Source of the DNA: Rhodospirillaceae bacterium
GTDB taxonomy: Bacteria > Pseudomonadota > Alphaproteobacteria > UBA11136
Direction of reading: 5' to 3'
DNA: 5,564 bases
NCBI GenBank assembly: GCA_018663165.1
Contig: JABJES010000147.1
Location: 1-5,564 of the forward strand
Shown here piece by piece: positions 1 through 5,220 of this stretch (positions within the stretch are counted from its first letter, which is position 1; every line of letters starts with the position of its first letter). The notes beneath the pieces were generated by a model. It was not told the origin of the DNA. It saw only the letters and a program-made list of their open reading frames with translations, and did no database searches. A program made the position numbers and the translations under genes.

Positions 1-35
1 AGGGGTCACAGGTTCAATCCCTGTCGCGCCCACCA
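1..35 (+). tRNA. 3' end of a tRNA (partial), probably tRNA-Val(GAC)
   Basis: The window opens inside a tRNA. Bases 8-12 (ACAGG) pair with 20-24 (CCTGT) as a 5-bp T stem around the 7-base loop TTCAATC, which fits the TTCRANY consensus. Bases 25-31 (CGCGCCC) would be the 3' half of the acceptor stem, 32 is discriminator A, and 33-35 is an encoded CCA. The predicted 5' acceptor strand, GGGCGCG, and the GGGGTC variable region resemble alphaproteobacterial tRNA-Val(GAC) as I remember it. The anticodon is outside the window, so the isotype is an inference. No clear hairpin terminator follows. Confidence 0.85.
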
Positions 36-115
36 TTTCTTTATAATTCCAGAATCTTGAGGCAAATCATTCCCTCCGCCCTCCTGACCTCCTAGAATAC
101 GTCCGGTTGGCACAC

Positions 116-120
116 AGGAG
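116..120 (+). promoter_or_regulatory. Shine-Dalgarno site of the b-type cytochrome gene
   Basis: AGGAG lies 7 bases before the ATG at 128. It decides the start in favour of this ATG over the in-frame TTG at 107, which would place the site inside the coding region and add seven unconvincing residues (start MAHRRRS). Confidence 0.75.
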
Positions 121-127
121 AAGAAGC

Positions 128-874
128 ATGTCCGAGAAAAAGCTCACCCAATATCAGACTTGGGATCGCACCACCCGCTGGTTCCACTGGATCAACGTGC
201 TCTCCTTTCTCGGCCTGATCGCGGTTGGCACCGTTATCCTCAACGGATCGGCCCTGGGCATTCCAACGCCGGGCAAGACGATCCTTAAAACCGTCCATGT
301 GCTGATCGGCTATGTCTTTGCCATCAATCTGGCGTGGCGGCTGGTGTGGCTGTTCATCGGTTCTAAAAGTGCAAGCTGTCGCGCCCATCTGCCCCTCGGC
401 AAAGGCGAGCCCGGCGGCGGCATCGGCGGTGCCCTTGGTTATATCAAGGAGCTCAAGGCTGGCGACCCACCCCAATATATCGGCCATACGCCGCCGGGGC
501 GCTATATGGTCTCTTTTCTCTTCCTGTTGCTCATCACCCAGGCGGTGACCGGTATCGTTATTGCCGGCACCGATATCTATTACCCGCCATTTGGCGGATT
601 TATCGCCGAATGGGTGGCCGCACCCGGAATTGATCCAACGACCCTTATCCCCAAAGATATGAGTATGGTCGATAAAACCGCCTGGGATGAGATGCGGGCC
701 TTTCGCAAACCCTTTGCAACCATCCATTATTACGTGTTTTTCACCCTGCTGGCGGTAGCCGCTGTTCACATCTTTGCTGTCATCCGGGTCGAAGCGATCG
801 AGAAAACCGGCCTCATCTCGGCCATGTTCAGCGGCGTTAAAACCCTCTCCAAACCACCCGCCGACAGGGACTAG
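128..874 (+). CDS. b-type diheme cytochrome, cytochrome b561 / HyaC-like membrane subunit
   Basis: This is a 248-residue integral membrane protein of the bacterial cytochrome b561 / Ni,Fe-hydrogenase cytochrome b subunit superfamily. Such proteins carry two b hemes and pass electrons between a partner dehydrogenase and the quinone pool. Four hydrophobic segments are visible at about residues 22-40, 55-77, 127-147 and 200-220. Histidines well placed as axial heme ligands are His20 (in RWFHWIN), His57, His200 and His214, which lie in or next to segments 1, 2 and 4. The Gly-rich loop at 91-104 and the GHTPPGRYM stretch (119-127) are typical of this family, as is the hydrophilic loop before the last helix. 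Length is normal for the family. No hydrogenase, formate dehydrogenase or cytochrome c gene is adjacent in the window, so the electron donor is unknown. A diheme cytochrome paired with a soluble c-type partner elsewhere, or a stand-alone quinone-linked b561, are both possible. Confidence 0.9.
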   Translation: MSEKKLTQYQTWDRTTRWFHWINVLSFLGLIAVGTVILNGSALGIPTPGKTILKTVHVLIGYVFAINLAWRLVWLFIGSKSASCRAHLPLGKGEPGGGIGGALGYIKELKAGDPPQYIGHTPPGRYMVSFLFLLLITQAVTGIVIAGTDIYYPPFGGFIAEWVAAPGIDPTTLIPKDMSMVDKTAWDEMRAFRKPFATIHYYVFFTLLAVAAVHIFAVIRVEAIEKTGLISAMFSGVKTLSKPPADRD

Positions 875-943
875 GCGACAAAGACCAGCCGTCAGAGACT
901 AAACACCCCGGCTCCAACCCGCCAAGGCAACCTGCCGCCCTCC

Positions 944-987
944 TGCCCCGCCACCTCGCGACCCACCATCTCCGGACCTGCGGGGCA
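944..987 (+). other. Inverted repeat in the 220-base gap after the cytochrome gene
   Basis: TGCCCCGC (944-951) and GCGGGGCA (980-987) are perfect 8-base complements separated by 28 bases. The repeat begins 70 bases after the cytochrome stop codon. No T-run follows, so it is not a standard intrinsic terminator. It could be a transcript-end structure needing Rho, or chance in C-rich DNA. I see no gene or convincing promoter in the rest of the gap (875-1094). Confidence 0.35.
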
Positions 988-1081
988 AGCGTGGCATGGG
1001 AAGTGCTCTTTCCTCTTGTGAACAGACCTTCGACACCCCCCCGGAAACGACGGGATGAAGGTTGATTTAAACTTGTTTTAC

Positions 1082-1088
1082 AGGAGGT
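1082..1088 (+). promoter_or_regulatory. Strong Shine-Dalgarno site of the 68-residue protein gene
   Basis: AGGAGGT, close to an ideal complement of the 16S rRNA 3' end, ends 6 bases before the ATG at 1095. It is the main evidence that this short reading frame is a real gene. Confidence 0.85.
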
Positions 1089-1094
1089 TAGACC

Positions 1095-1301
1095 ATGAGA
1101 AATGCTGTCAACTCAATCAATCAGGTTCAGAAAAGCCTTGAAAATCTCGATAACCCGGCAATCGAATTGCATCGCAATATTGCCAATTTGCTGCAAATTG
1201 CAAACGATCTGAGAAAGATTCGCCAGAATGTCGAGGGACAGAATTTGGGCCTACAGGCCCGCCAGCTTTTAGGGCTTGCCCCCATCGACGGGGCTTCCTG
1301 A
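1095..1301 (+). CDS. Small all-helical hypothetical protein, possible coiled coil
   Basis: I do not recognise this 68-residue protein. It has an optimal ribosome binding site and a clean ATG, so expression is likely. The composition is striking: 10 Asn and 7 Gln, and no Cys, Trp, Tyr, Phe or Thr. Hydrophobic or Ala residues recur at 8, 11, 15, 18, 22, 25, 29, 32, 36 and 39, a regular 3-4 heptad spacing, continued loosely by Ile42 and Val46. This suggests an amphipathic helix or helical hairpin; Pro21 would be the turn or kink. The tail (residues 51-68) is Leu/Gly-rich and probably flexible. There is no signal peptide or membrane segment, so it should be cytoplasmic. It stands alone, 220 bases after the cytochrome gene and 293 before the FecR gene. 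A small chaperone, adaptor or oligomerisation protein would fit, but the sequence does not show a function. Confidence 0.7.
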   Translation: MRNAVNSINQVQKSLENLDNPAIELHRNIANLLQIANDLRKIRQNVEGQNLGLQARQLLGLAPIDGAS

Positions 1302-1320
1302 TAGACCCGACATCTCATTT

Positions 1321-1365
1321 TGCCAAGGGGGCCAGACAGACGCGCCAGATCTGCGCCCCCCGGCA
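1321..1365 (+). other. Imperfect hairpin downstream of the small protein gene
   Basis: TGCC (1321-1324) pairs with GGCA (1362-1365), GGGGGC (1327-1332) with GCCCCC (1355-1360), and CAGA (1333-1336) with TCTG (1350-1353), around a 13-base loop. AA (1325-1326) faces a single C at 1361, and C1354 is bulged. It starts 20 bases after the stop codon at 1301, a normal place for a transcript end. No T-run follows directly, so it is either a Rho-assisted terminator, an mRNA-stabilising 3' stem, or a processing site. Confidence 0.45.
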
Positions 1366-1390
1366 CGCCATCTGTATGAAGGGAGAATTT

Positions 1391-1416
1391 TTGACAAACA
1401 TTATCCATATTATAAG
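1391..1416 (+). promoter_or_regulatory. Candidate sigma-70-type promoter for the FecR gene
   Basis: A perfect -35 hexamer TTGACA sits at 1391-1396. The nearest good -10 is TATAAG at 1411-1416, but the spacer is only 14 bases instead of about 17. With proper spacing the -10 match is poor (TAAGTA at 1413). If used, it would give a leader of about 170 bases. TATACT at 1485-1490 is another possible -10 without a good -35. The exact start of transcription cannot be settled by eye. Confidence 0.35.
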
Positions 1417-1581
1417 TAATGAAATTAGGCGGCGCATTTAATTAAAATTATTGTAAAAAATAAGCATCTAAATTTAAGGATAAATATACTGAATACTTTA
1501 TTTTAAATCTTTTTACTTAATATTCATTAGGGCAAATATCTTTACATAGCACAGTCTGTGTGATATGTATTTCCTCAGACT

Positions 1582-1587
1582 GGAGGA
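1582..1587 (+). promoter_or_regulatory. Shine-Dalgarno site that sets the FecR gene start
   Basis: GGAGGA ends 7 bases before the ATG at 1595. An upstream in-frame ATG at 1565 has no such site and would place ten residues, several of them acidic, in front of a clear signal peptide, so 1595 is preferred. Confidence 0.85.
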
Positions 1588-1594
1588 TTATGAC

Positions 1595-2425
1595 ATGAAA
1601 CACCTATTAAGACTGTCCTCGCTTCTTGCTGCCTTGGGGATTATTGGCTTGGCAGGCGGAGACGTGCGTGCGGCCGAAACAATCGGTGGCGCAGATCAGG
1701 TTATTAACCTGGTCGAGGGAACAGTTGAACTCACCACGACAAAAATTGAGGTTCGTGACGAGATTTATCGGGATCAATTGATCAAGACCAGTTCTGATGG
1801 TGCGACAGAAATAAGCTTTCTCGACGAAACAACGATTACCATCGGCCCTGGCTCTGAACTGACTCTGGACGAGTTCGTCTTCAACCCCGAAACGGGACAA
1901 GGCGCTGTAGTGGTCAGCCTTTCGACCGGCGTAATTCGTTTCTTCTCGGGCAAGCTGCCCAAGGAGGCCTATCTGATCAAGACGCCGACGGCGACCATGG
2001 GCGTACGCGGCACGACCTTCGATCTGGTCGTTGATCAAGCTGGAGAAACGACCGTTGCGGTCTCGGAAGGTGAGGTCATCCTGGCTAATTTAGCCGGTGA
2101 ATCAATCATCATTCCACCCGGCCTTTCAAGCACGGTTAAAGCTCCCAATTCTCAAGGCACGCAAAATCCACCATCCGCCCTGGCTCCGGCTCCCGACATT
2201 TTCCAAGAGCGGGTCGGCCAGATGGATGAAATGTTTGCCGGTCTTTTTGGCTCACCGAACACCGCCTTTTCACAATTCCTGCGGGAACTCGACTGGTCGC
2301 GGATTTTGGGATGGACGGCAACGGCCATCTTCCTGATCCCGATGATCACAGGTGGAATTTCGGTTCTCTCGGTGGCCGGTTCGTTTGCAGCGCTCGCAAT
2401 CGTGCTCTGGCTCCTGCTGGGATAA
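1595..2425 (+). CDS. FecR-domain protein with signal peptide and C-terminal membrane segments
   Basis: A 276-residue exported protein. Residues 1-27 form a signal peptide: Lys2 and Arg6, a Leu/Ala/Ile core, and a likely signal peptidase I site around VRA-A (24-27). Residues about 36-181 form a FecR-like beta-rich domain, recognised by the opening VEGTVEL, the repeated Thr/Gly strands (TITIGPGSELTLDEF, about 80-94), the core motif TPTATMGVRGTTFD (130-143) and the closing VSEGEVIL and IPPG turns. A Pro/Ala-rich linker follows (about 184-200). The C-terminus has two adjoining hydrophobic stretches (roughly the last 40 residues) ending in LWLLLG. The domain therefore probably lies in the periplasm, anchored at its C-terminus. 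Classical FecR is an inner-membrane regulator with an N-terminal transmembrane helix and works with the FecI sigma factor and a TonB receptor; none is present here, so iron signalling should not be assumed. FecR domains also occur in envelope-sensing and secreted proteins of other function. A strong terminator follows, so the gene is probably monocistronic. Confidence 0.88.
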   Translation: MKHLLRLSSLLAALGIIGLAGGDVRAAETIGGADQVINLVEGTVELTTTKIEVRDEIYRDQLIKTSSDGATEISFLDETTITIGPGSELTLDEFVFNPETGQGAVVVSLSTGVIRFFSGKLPKEAYLIKTPTATMGVRGTTFDLVVDQAGETTVAVSEGEVILANLAGESIIIPPGLSSTVKAPNSQGTQNPPSALAPAPDIFQERVGQMDEMFAGLFGSPNTAFSQFLRELDWSRILGWTATAIFLIPMITGGISVLSVAGSFAALAIVLWLLLG

Positions 2426-2487
2426 ACTGAGACTAAACCAATGGGAAGAGAGCCGGATTTATCCCGGTTCCCGCCCCACAAAGTAAT

Positions 2488-2526
2488 GGCCGGTGAAGAG
2501 AATAAACCCTCTCACCGGCCTTTTTT
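2488..2526 (+). terminator. Rho-independent terminator after the FecR gene
   Basis: GGCCGGTGA (2488-2496) pairs perfectly with TCACCGGCC (2512-2520). GAG and CTC extend the stem past a bulged A, and six T residues follow at 2521-2526. It lies 62 bases after the FecR stop codon. On the minus strand the same stem lacks a good T-run, so it serves mainly the plus-strand gene, although it may also slow transcription arriving from convergent amrS. Confidence 0.93.
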
Positions 2527-2548
2527 GTCCAATGTTTGGATATTGAAC

Positions 2549-3670
2549 TCAAACGTCCGCAAAATCGGCGAGGCGTACCGGTTGGCGTTTTGCTCCCCAG
2601 TTACCTGGGGTCGGCTCAAAAACACCGGCGCATTTAGCGCCACAGTTCATGCAATTGCCGTCCGCCGTCAGGTTCCAGGTGCCCAGCACATACCAGTCGC
2701 GCTCGATCAGCATCTCGCCGCAATCATGGCAATAGGTGCTGCCGCCGACCGCATCGTTGACGTTGCCCGTATAGGCGTAACGGATTCCATTCGCCATGGC
2801 GATTTTGCGCGCCCGGACCAGGGTCGCTGGCGGCGTCGGCGGCTTGTCGAGCATCTTCCAGTCAGGGTGAAAGGCCGAAAAATGCATTGGCACATCCGGG
2901 CCAAGCTCTTCTGCGACCCAACGGGTCATGGCGTTGAGTTCCTCATCCCCATCGTTCTCTCCGGGGATCAGCAAGGTCGTGGTCTCAACCCAGACATCGG
3001 TTTCCCGGCAAAGATATTTCAGGGTGTCGAGAATTTCAGCCAAACCGCCGTTACATATTTTCCGGTAAAAATCCTCACTGAATGCCTTGAGGTCGATATT
3101 CACCCCGTCCATATGGCGATAGAATTCCGCCCGTGGTTCCGGACAGACGTATCCAGAAGACACGGCAATTGTTTTTATGCCCTTTTCCCGGCAGGCTTGG
3201 GCCACATCAACGGCGTATTCGTGGAAAATAATCGGATCATTATAGGTGAACGCAACTGAGCGACAGCCAAGCTCTGCCGCCGCACGGGCAATGGTTTCAG
3301 GATCGGCCCGGTCGGTCAGCCTGTCGAATTCCTTTGATTTTGAAATATCCCAGTTCTGGCAGAAAGAGCAGGTAAGATTACAGCCCGCCGTACCAAAGGA
3401 GAGCACCGGACTTCCGGGCAGAAAATGATGGAGCGGCTTTTTCTCGATGGGGTCGATACAATAGCCGCTGGAGCGACCATAGGTGGTCAGCACAATGCCG
3501 CCATCCTTACAGGCGCGAACGAAACACAGGCCTTGCTGGCCTTCATGGAGCTTGCAGAAACGGGGGCACAGATCACATTGAACCCGCCCATCCTCCAGCA
3601 AGTGCCAAAAGCGACCGGGAACAGTTGAATCTTCAGCCTTTTGCCGCGATTGGGCCAATGTATCATCCAT
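2549..3670 (-). CDS. amrS: AmmeMemoRadiSam system radical SAM enzyme AmrS
   Basis: A 373-residue radical SAM protein of the AmmeMemoRadiSam set. The signature CxxxCxxC is present as CNLTCSFCQNW (Cys97, Cys101, Cys104), the ligands for the 4Fe-4S cluster that cleaves S-adenosylmethionine. Before it lies the family's Cys-rich N-terminal module, CDLCPRFCKLHEGQQGLC (Cys32, 35, 39, 49), followed by the conserved DPIEKKPLHHF and GTAGCN stretches. The C-terminus has a zinc-ribbon-like cluster: CHDCGEMLIERD (Cys314, Cys317), then CMNCGAKC (Cys340, 343, 347). The barrel shows family blocks such as AFTYNDPIIFHEY, VNIDLKAF and HFSAFHPDWKM. Substrate and product are unknown; partners are inferred to be AmrB and AmrA, encoded divergently next door. 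Start choice is uncertain: ATG at 3670 has no clear ribosome binding site, and in-frame TTG 3730, GTG 3688 and TTG 3679 are alternatives. All keep the domains intact. The enzyme should be cytoplasmic and oxygen-sensitive. Confidence 0.93.
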   Translation of the reverse strand: MDDTLAQSRQKAEDSTVPGRFWHLLEDGRVQCDLCPRFCKLHEGQQGLCFVRACKDGGIVLTTYGRSSGYCIDPIEKKPLHHFLPGSPVLSFGTAGCNLTCSFCQNWDISKSKEFDRLTDRADPETIARAAAELGCRSVAFTYNDPIIFHEYAVDVAQACREKGIKTIAVSSGYVCPEPRAEFYRHMDGVNIDLKAFSEDFYRKICNGGLAEILDTLKYLCRETDVWVETTTLLIPGENDGDEELNAMTRWVAEELGPDVPMHFSAFHPDWKMLDKPPTPPATLVRARKIAMANGIRYAYTGNVNDAVGGSTYCHDCGEMLIERDWYVLGTWNLTADGNCMNCGAKCAGVFEPTPGNWGAKRQPVRLADFADV

Positions 3671-3784
3671 CGGGATCAAATAAGGCACATTTCCACAGAT
3701 ACAACGCTTGCCCCCCTCTTTACTTCCCAAAAAATCGACTTACCTGAGAAACAACCGTTAAACCCCTGATTGAGCGCCCAAGTC
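3671..3784. promoter_or_regulatory. Divergent intergenic region between amrS and amrB
   Basis: These 114 bases separate the two divergent start codons (54 if amrS starts at TTG 3730). They should hold the promoters for both directions, so the enzyme and its partners could be co-regulated. I do not find a convincing -35/-10 pair or a clear operator palindrome on either strand. A stretch with A- and T-rich runs lies at about 3711-3760. Confidence 0.45.
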
Positions 3785-4588
3785 ATGTCCGATAACACCC
3801 CACAGGTCCGTCCCGCCGCCGTCGCAGGCAGCTTTTATCCCGGTGATAGCGCCCAACTGGCGGCCACCGTCAGGGGCTATCTCGACGCCATTCCAGAAGC
3901 CGATCTTGGTCCGGCGCCGAAAGCGATAATCGTGCCCCATGCGGGCTATATCTATTCCGGCCCGGTCGCCGCCACCGCCTATGCCCGCCTGCGCCGCAAA
4001 GCCGGAGAGATTACGCGGGTGGTGCTGATCGGACCGGCCCATACTCTTCTGCTCGACGGCATGGCCGTCCCGAGCGCCACGGGTTTCGCCACACCGCTGG
4101 GCGTCGTGCCGGTAGACCGCGCCGCAATTTCAGAAATTCTCAGCCTCCCCGGCGTTGAGCTGAATGATGAGGCCCATATCCGGGAGCACGCATTGGAAGT
4201 GCATCTCCCTTTCCTTATGGAATGCCTTGGCCAATTCTCCCTGGTGCCGATCCTCGTCGGCGGCGCCCGTCCAACCGATGTCGCCAAGGTTCTGGACTGC
4301 CTTTGGGGTGGGCCGGAAACCCTGATCGTTGTTTCTTCCGATCTCAGCCATTATCACGACTATGAAACGGCGACAAAGATGGATACCGCCACCACACAAG
4401 CGATTGAGGCCCTGGAAGGCAGCGCCCTTAAGCAGGATCAGGCCTGTGGCAGCGTTCCAATCCGTGGCTTGCTTGATCTCGCCCGGCAAAAGGGCATGTC
4501 GGCCCATGTCATCGATCAGCGGAATTCCGGCGATACGGCAGGGCCGCATGATGAGGTGGTCGGCTATGGAGCCTATGTCCTTGACTAA
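3785..4588 (+). CDS. amrB: AmmeMemoRadiSam system protein B (MEMO1-like)
   Basis: A 267-residue protein of the MEMO family, which shares its fold with LigB-type extradiol dioxygenases. It starts with the family signature RPAAVAGSFYPGD (9-21). The metal-site motifs are intact: VPHAGYIYSGPVAA (His52), IGPAHT (His86), SSDLSHYHDY (His189, His191) and DQACGS (Cys221). These match the His, His and Cys residues described as metal ligands in human MEMO1 (His49, His81, Cys244). Length and the C-terminal VGYGAYVL strand are typical, so the protein looks complete. ATG 3785 is chosen over the in-frame TTG at 3770, which only adds MSAQV; neither has a strong ribosome binding site. It is expected to be cytoplasmic. 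It overlaps amrA by 23 bases and is divergent from amrS, which supports a joint function. The biochemical activity in bacteria is unknown; metal binding or a redox role is inferred from the conserved residues. Confidence 0.94.
   Translation: MSDNTPQVRPAAVAGSFYPGDSAQLAATVRGYLDAIPEADLGPAPKAIIVPHAGYIYSGPVAATAYARLRRKAGEITRVVLIGPAHTLLLDGMAVPSATGFATPLGVVPVDRAAISEILSLPGVELNDEAHIREHALEVHLPFLMECLGQFSLVPILVGGARPTDVAKVLDCLWGGPETLIVVSSDLSHYHDYETATKMDTATTQAIEALEGSALKQDQACGSVPIRGLLDLARQKGMSAHVIDQRNSGDTAGPHDEVVGYGAYVLD
4553..4559 (+). promoter_or_regulatory. Shine-Dalgarno site of amrA, inside amrB
   Basis: GAGGTGG ends 6 bases before ATG 4566 and lies within the last codons of amrB. A second in-frame ATG at 4575 has GGAG only 3 bases upstream, which is too close, so 4566 is the better start. 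The placement suggests that ribosomes ending amrB start amrA. Confidence 0.65.
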
Positions 4589-5189
4589 AGCAAACACGAA
4601 CCTGATTGAGCGCTTTGGTGCGACCCTGCTTGAGATCGCCGCCAAATCGATTGATCACGGCCTGGAAAAGGATGCGCCCCTAAAGCTTTCCCTGGAATCC
4701 TTTGACCCTGAAATAGCCACTGTGGGCGCGTCCTTCGTTACCCTTGAGATTGCCGGAGACCTACGCGGCTGTATCGGCTCGGCCACGGCCTGGCGGCCTC
4801 TGGTTGAGGATGTTGCAGAGAATGCCTTTGCCACCGCCTTTTGCGACAACCGCTTTACCCCCTTGAAAGTGGTTGAGCGAAAGCAACTGGATATTTCTCT
4901 TTCAATTCTCACCCCTCACCAGCAAATGACGTTTAGTTCTGAAGACGACCTGATCGCCCAACTTCGCCCTGGTGAAGACGGGCTGGTTATTGCCGATGGC
5001 CCCTGGAAGGCCCTGTTCCTTCCTGTCGTCTGGGAGAGCCTGTCCGACCCCCACGACTTTCTGTCGCACCTCAAGGACAAGGCTGGCTTGAAACCGGGCC
5101 ATTGGTCGGATAGTTTCACCGCCCACCGTTTCGCCGCCAATGCCATTACACTGACCGCGCACGGCGAGATCATCCACACCAAAGCCTGA
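4566..5189 (+). CDS. amrA: AmmeMemoRadiSam system protein A (AMMECR1 domain)
   Basis: A 207-residue single-domain AMMECR1 protein. The invariant family motif LRGCIGS is at residues 66-72, with Cys69 the likely functional residue. Before it is SFVTLEIAGD (56-65). The usual helix after it reads PLVEDVAENAFATAFCDNRFTPL (78-100), shown here only as a landmark of the 'A..A..D.RF.PL' pattern. Later blocks also match the family: LDISLSIL, the LRPGEDGLVI turn, LFLPVVWE and a C-terminal region rich in aromatic and His residues. Length is normal. The frame stays open far upstream of 4566, but that extension is antiparallel-free read-through of amrB in another frame and is not family-like. The role is unknown; it is thought to be a partner or substrate-handling subunit of the AmrS reaction. 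It is translationally coupled to amrB, and cysQ follows after 31 bases. The human homologue AMMECR1 is linked to the AMME deletion syndrome but is also of unknown activity. Confidence 0.93.
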   Translation: MEPMSLTKANTNLIERFGATLLEIAAKSIDHGLEKDAPLKLSLESFDPEIATVGASFVTLEIAGDLRGCIGSATAWRPLVEDVAENAFATAFCDNRFTPLKVVERKQLDISLSILTPHQQMTFSSEDDLIAQLRPGEDGLVIADGPWKALFLPVVWESLSDPHDFLSHLKDKAGLKPGHWSDSFTAHRFAANAITLTAHGEIIHTKA

Positions 5190-5220
5190 CGCACCCGAAC
5201 AATAAGGAACTTTGACAGCG

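Larger units (their letters stand above)
1302..1594 (+). other. Non-coding region with a strongly A+T-rich core upstream of the FecR gene
   Basis: No credible gene lies in these 293 bases. The first part (to about 1380) is GC-rich and holds a hairpin. From about 1384 the composition changes abruptly: 136 of the 180 bases in 1381-1560 are A or T, and 51 of 60 in 1441-1500, against clearly GC-rich flanking genes. The A+T-rich part contains many TTTAA/TTAAT-type runs and ends with the odd palindrome CACAG-T-CTGTG (1550-1560), 34 bases before the FecR start. It probably contains the promoter and long leader of that gene. Such composition also suits binding by a nucleoid or xenogeneic-silencing protein; that is inference. 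Confidence 0.6.

Noticed and set aside
1..35. tRNA 3' end as an integration (att) site for a mobile element
   Set aside because: I found no second copy of the tRNA 3' end and no integrase in the window; the downstream genes look like ordinary chromosomal genes.
42..98. TATAAT at 42-47 and TAGAAT at 93-98 as -10 boxes for the cytochrome gene
   Set aside because: Neither has an acceptable -35 hexamer at 16-18 bases upstream; the spacing for TATAAT would fall inside the tRNA. Left as unsupported.
92..769. Minus-strand open frame of 225 codons opposite the cytochrome gene
   Set aside because: It is antisense to a clear membrane cytochrome and its translation has low-complexity, Gly/Asp/Arg-rich text with no family motif; a shadow frame.
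1550..1560. Palindrome CACAGTCTGTG as a CRP/FNR operator
   Set aside because: It does not fit the CRP (TGTGA-N6-TCACA) or FNR (TTGAT-N4-ATCAA) pattern; kept only as an unexplained palindrome in the leader.
2453..2467. Small hairpin CCGGAT-tt-ATCCCGG after the FecR gene
   Set aside because: Short stem with a bulge and a two-base loop, which is too tight; the much stronger terminator lies just downstream.
2441..3259. Plus-strand open frame of 272 codons opposite amrS
   Set aside because: It runs through the FecR terminator and is antisense to the strongly conserved amrS; no ribosome binding site or recognisable domain.
4329..4565. Long N-terminal extension of amrA starting at 4329
   Set aside because: It overlaps conserved amrB sequence (SSDLSHYHDY through HDEVVGYG) in another frame, and the AMMECR1 domain begins after 4566, where a good ribosome binding site exists.
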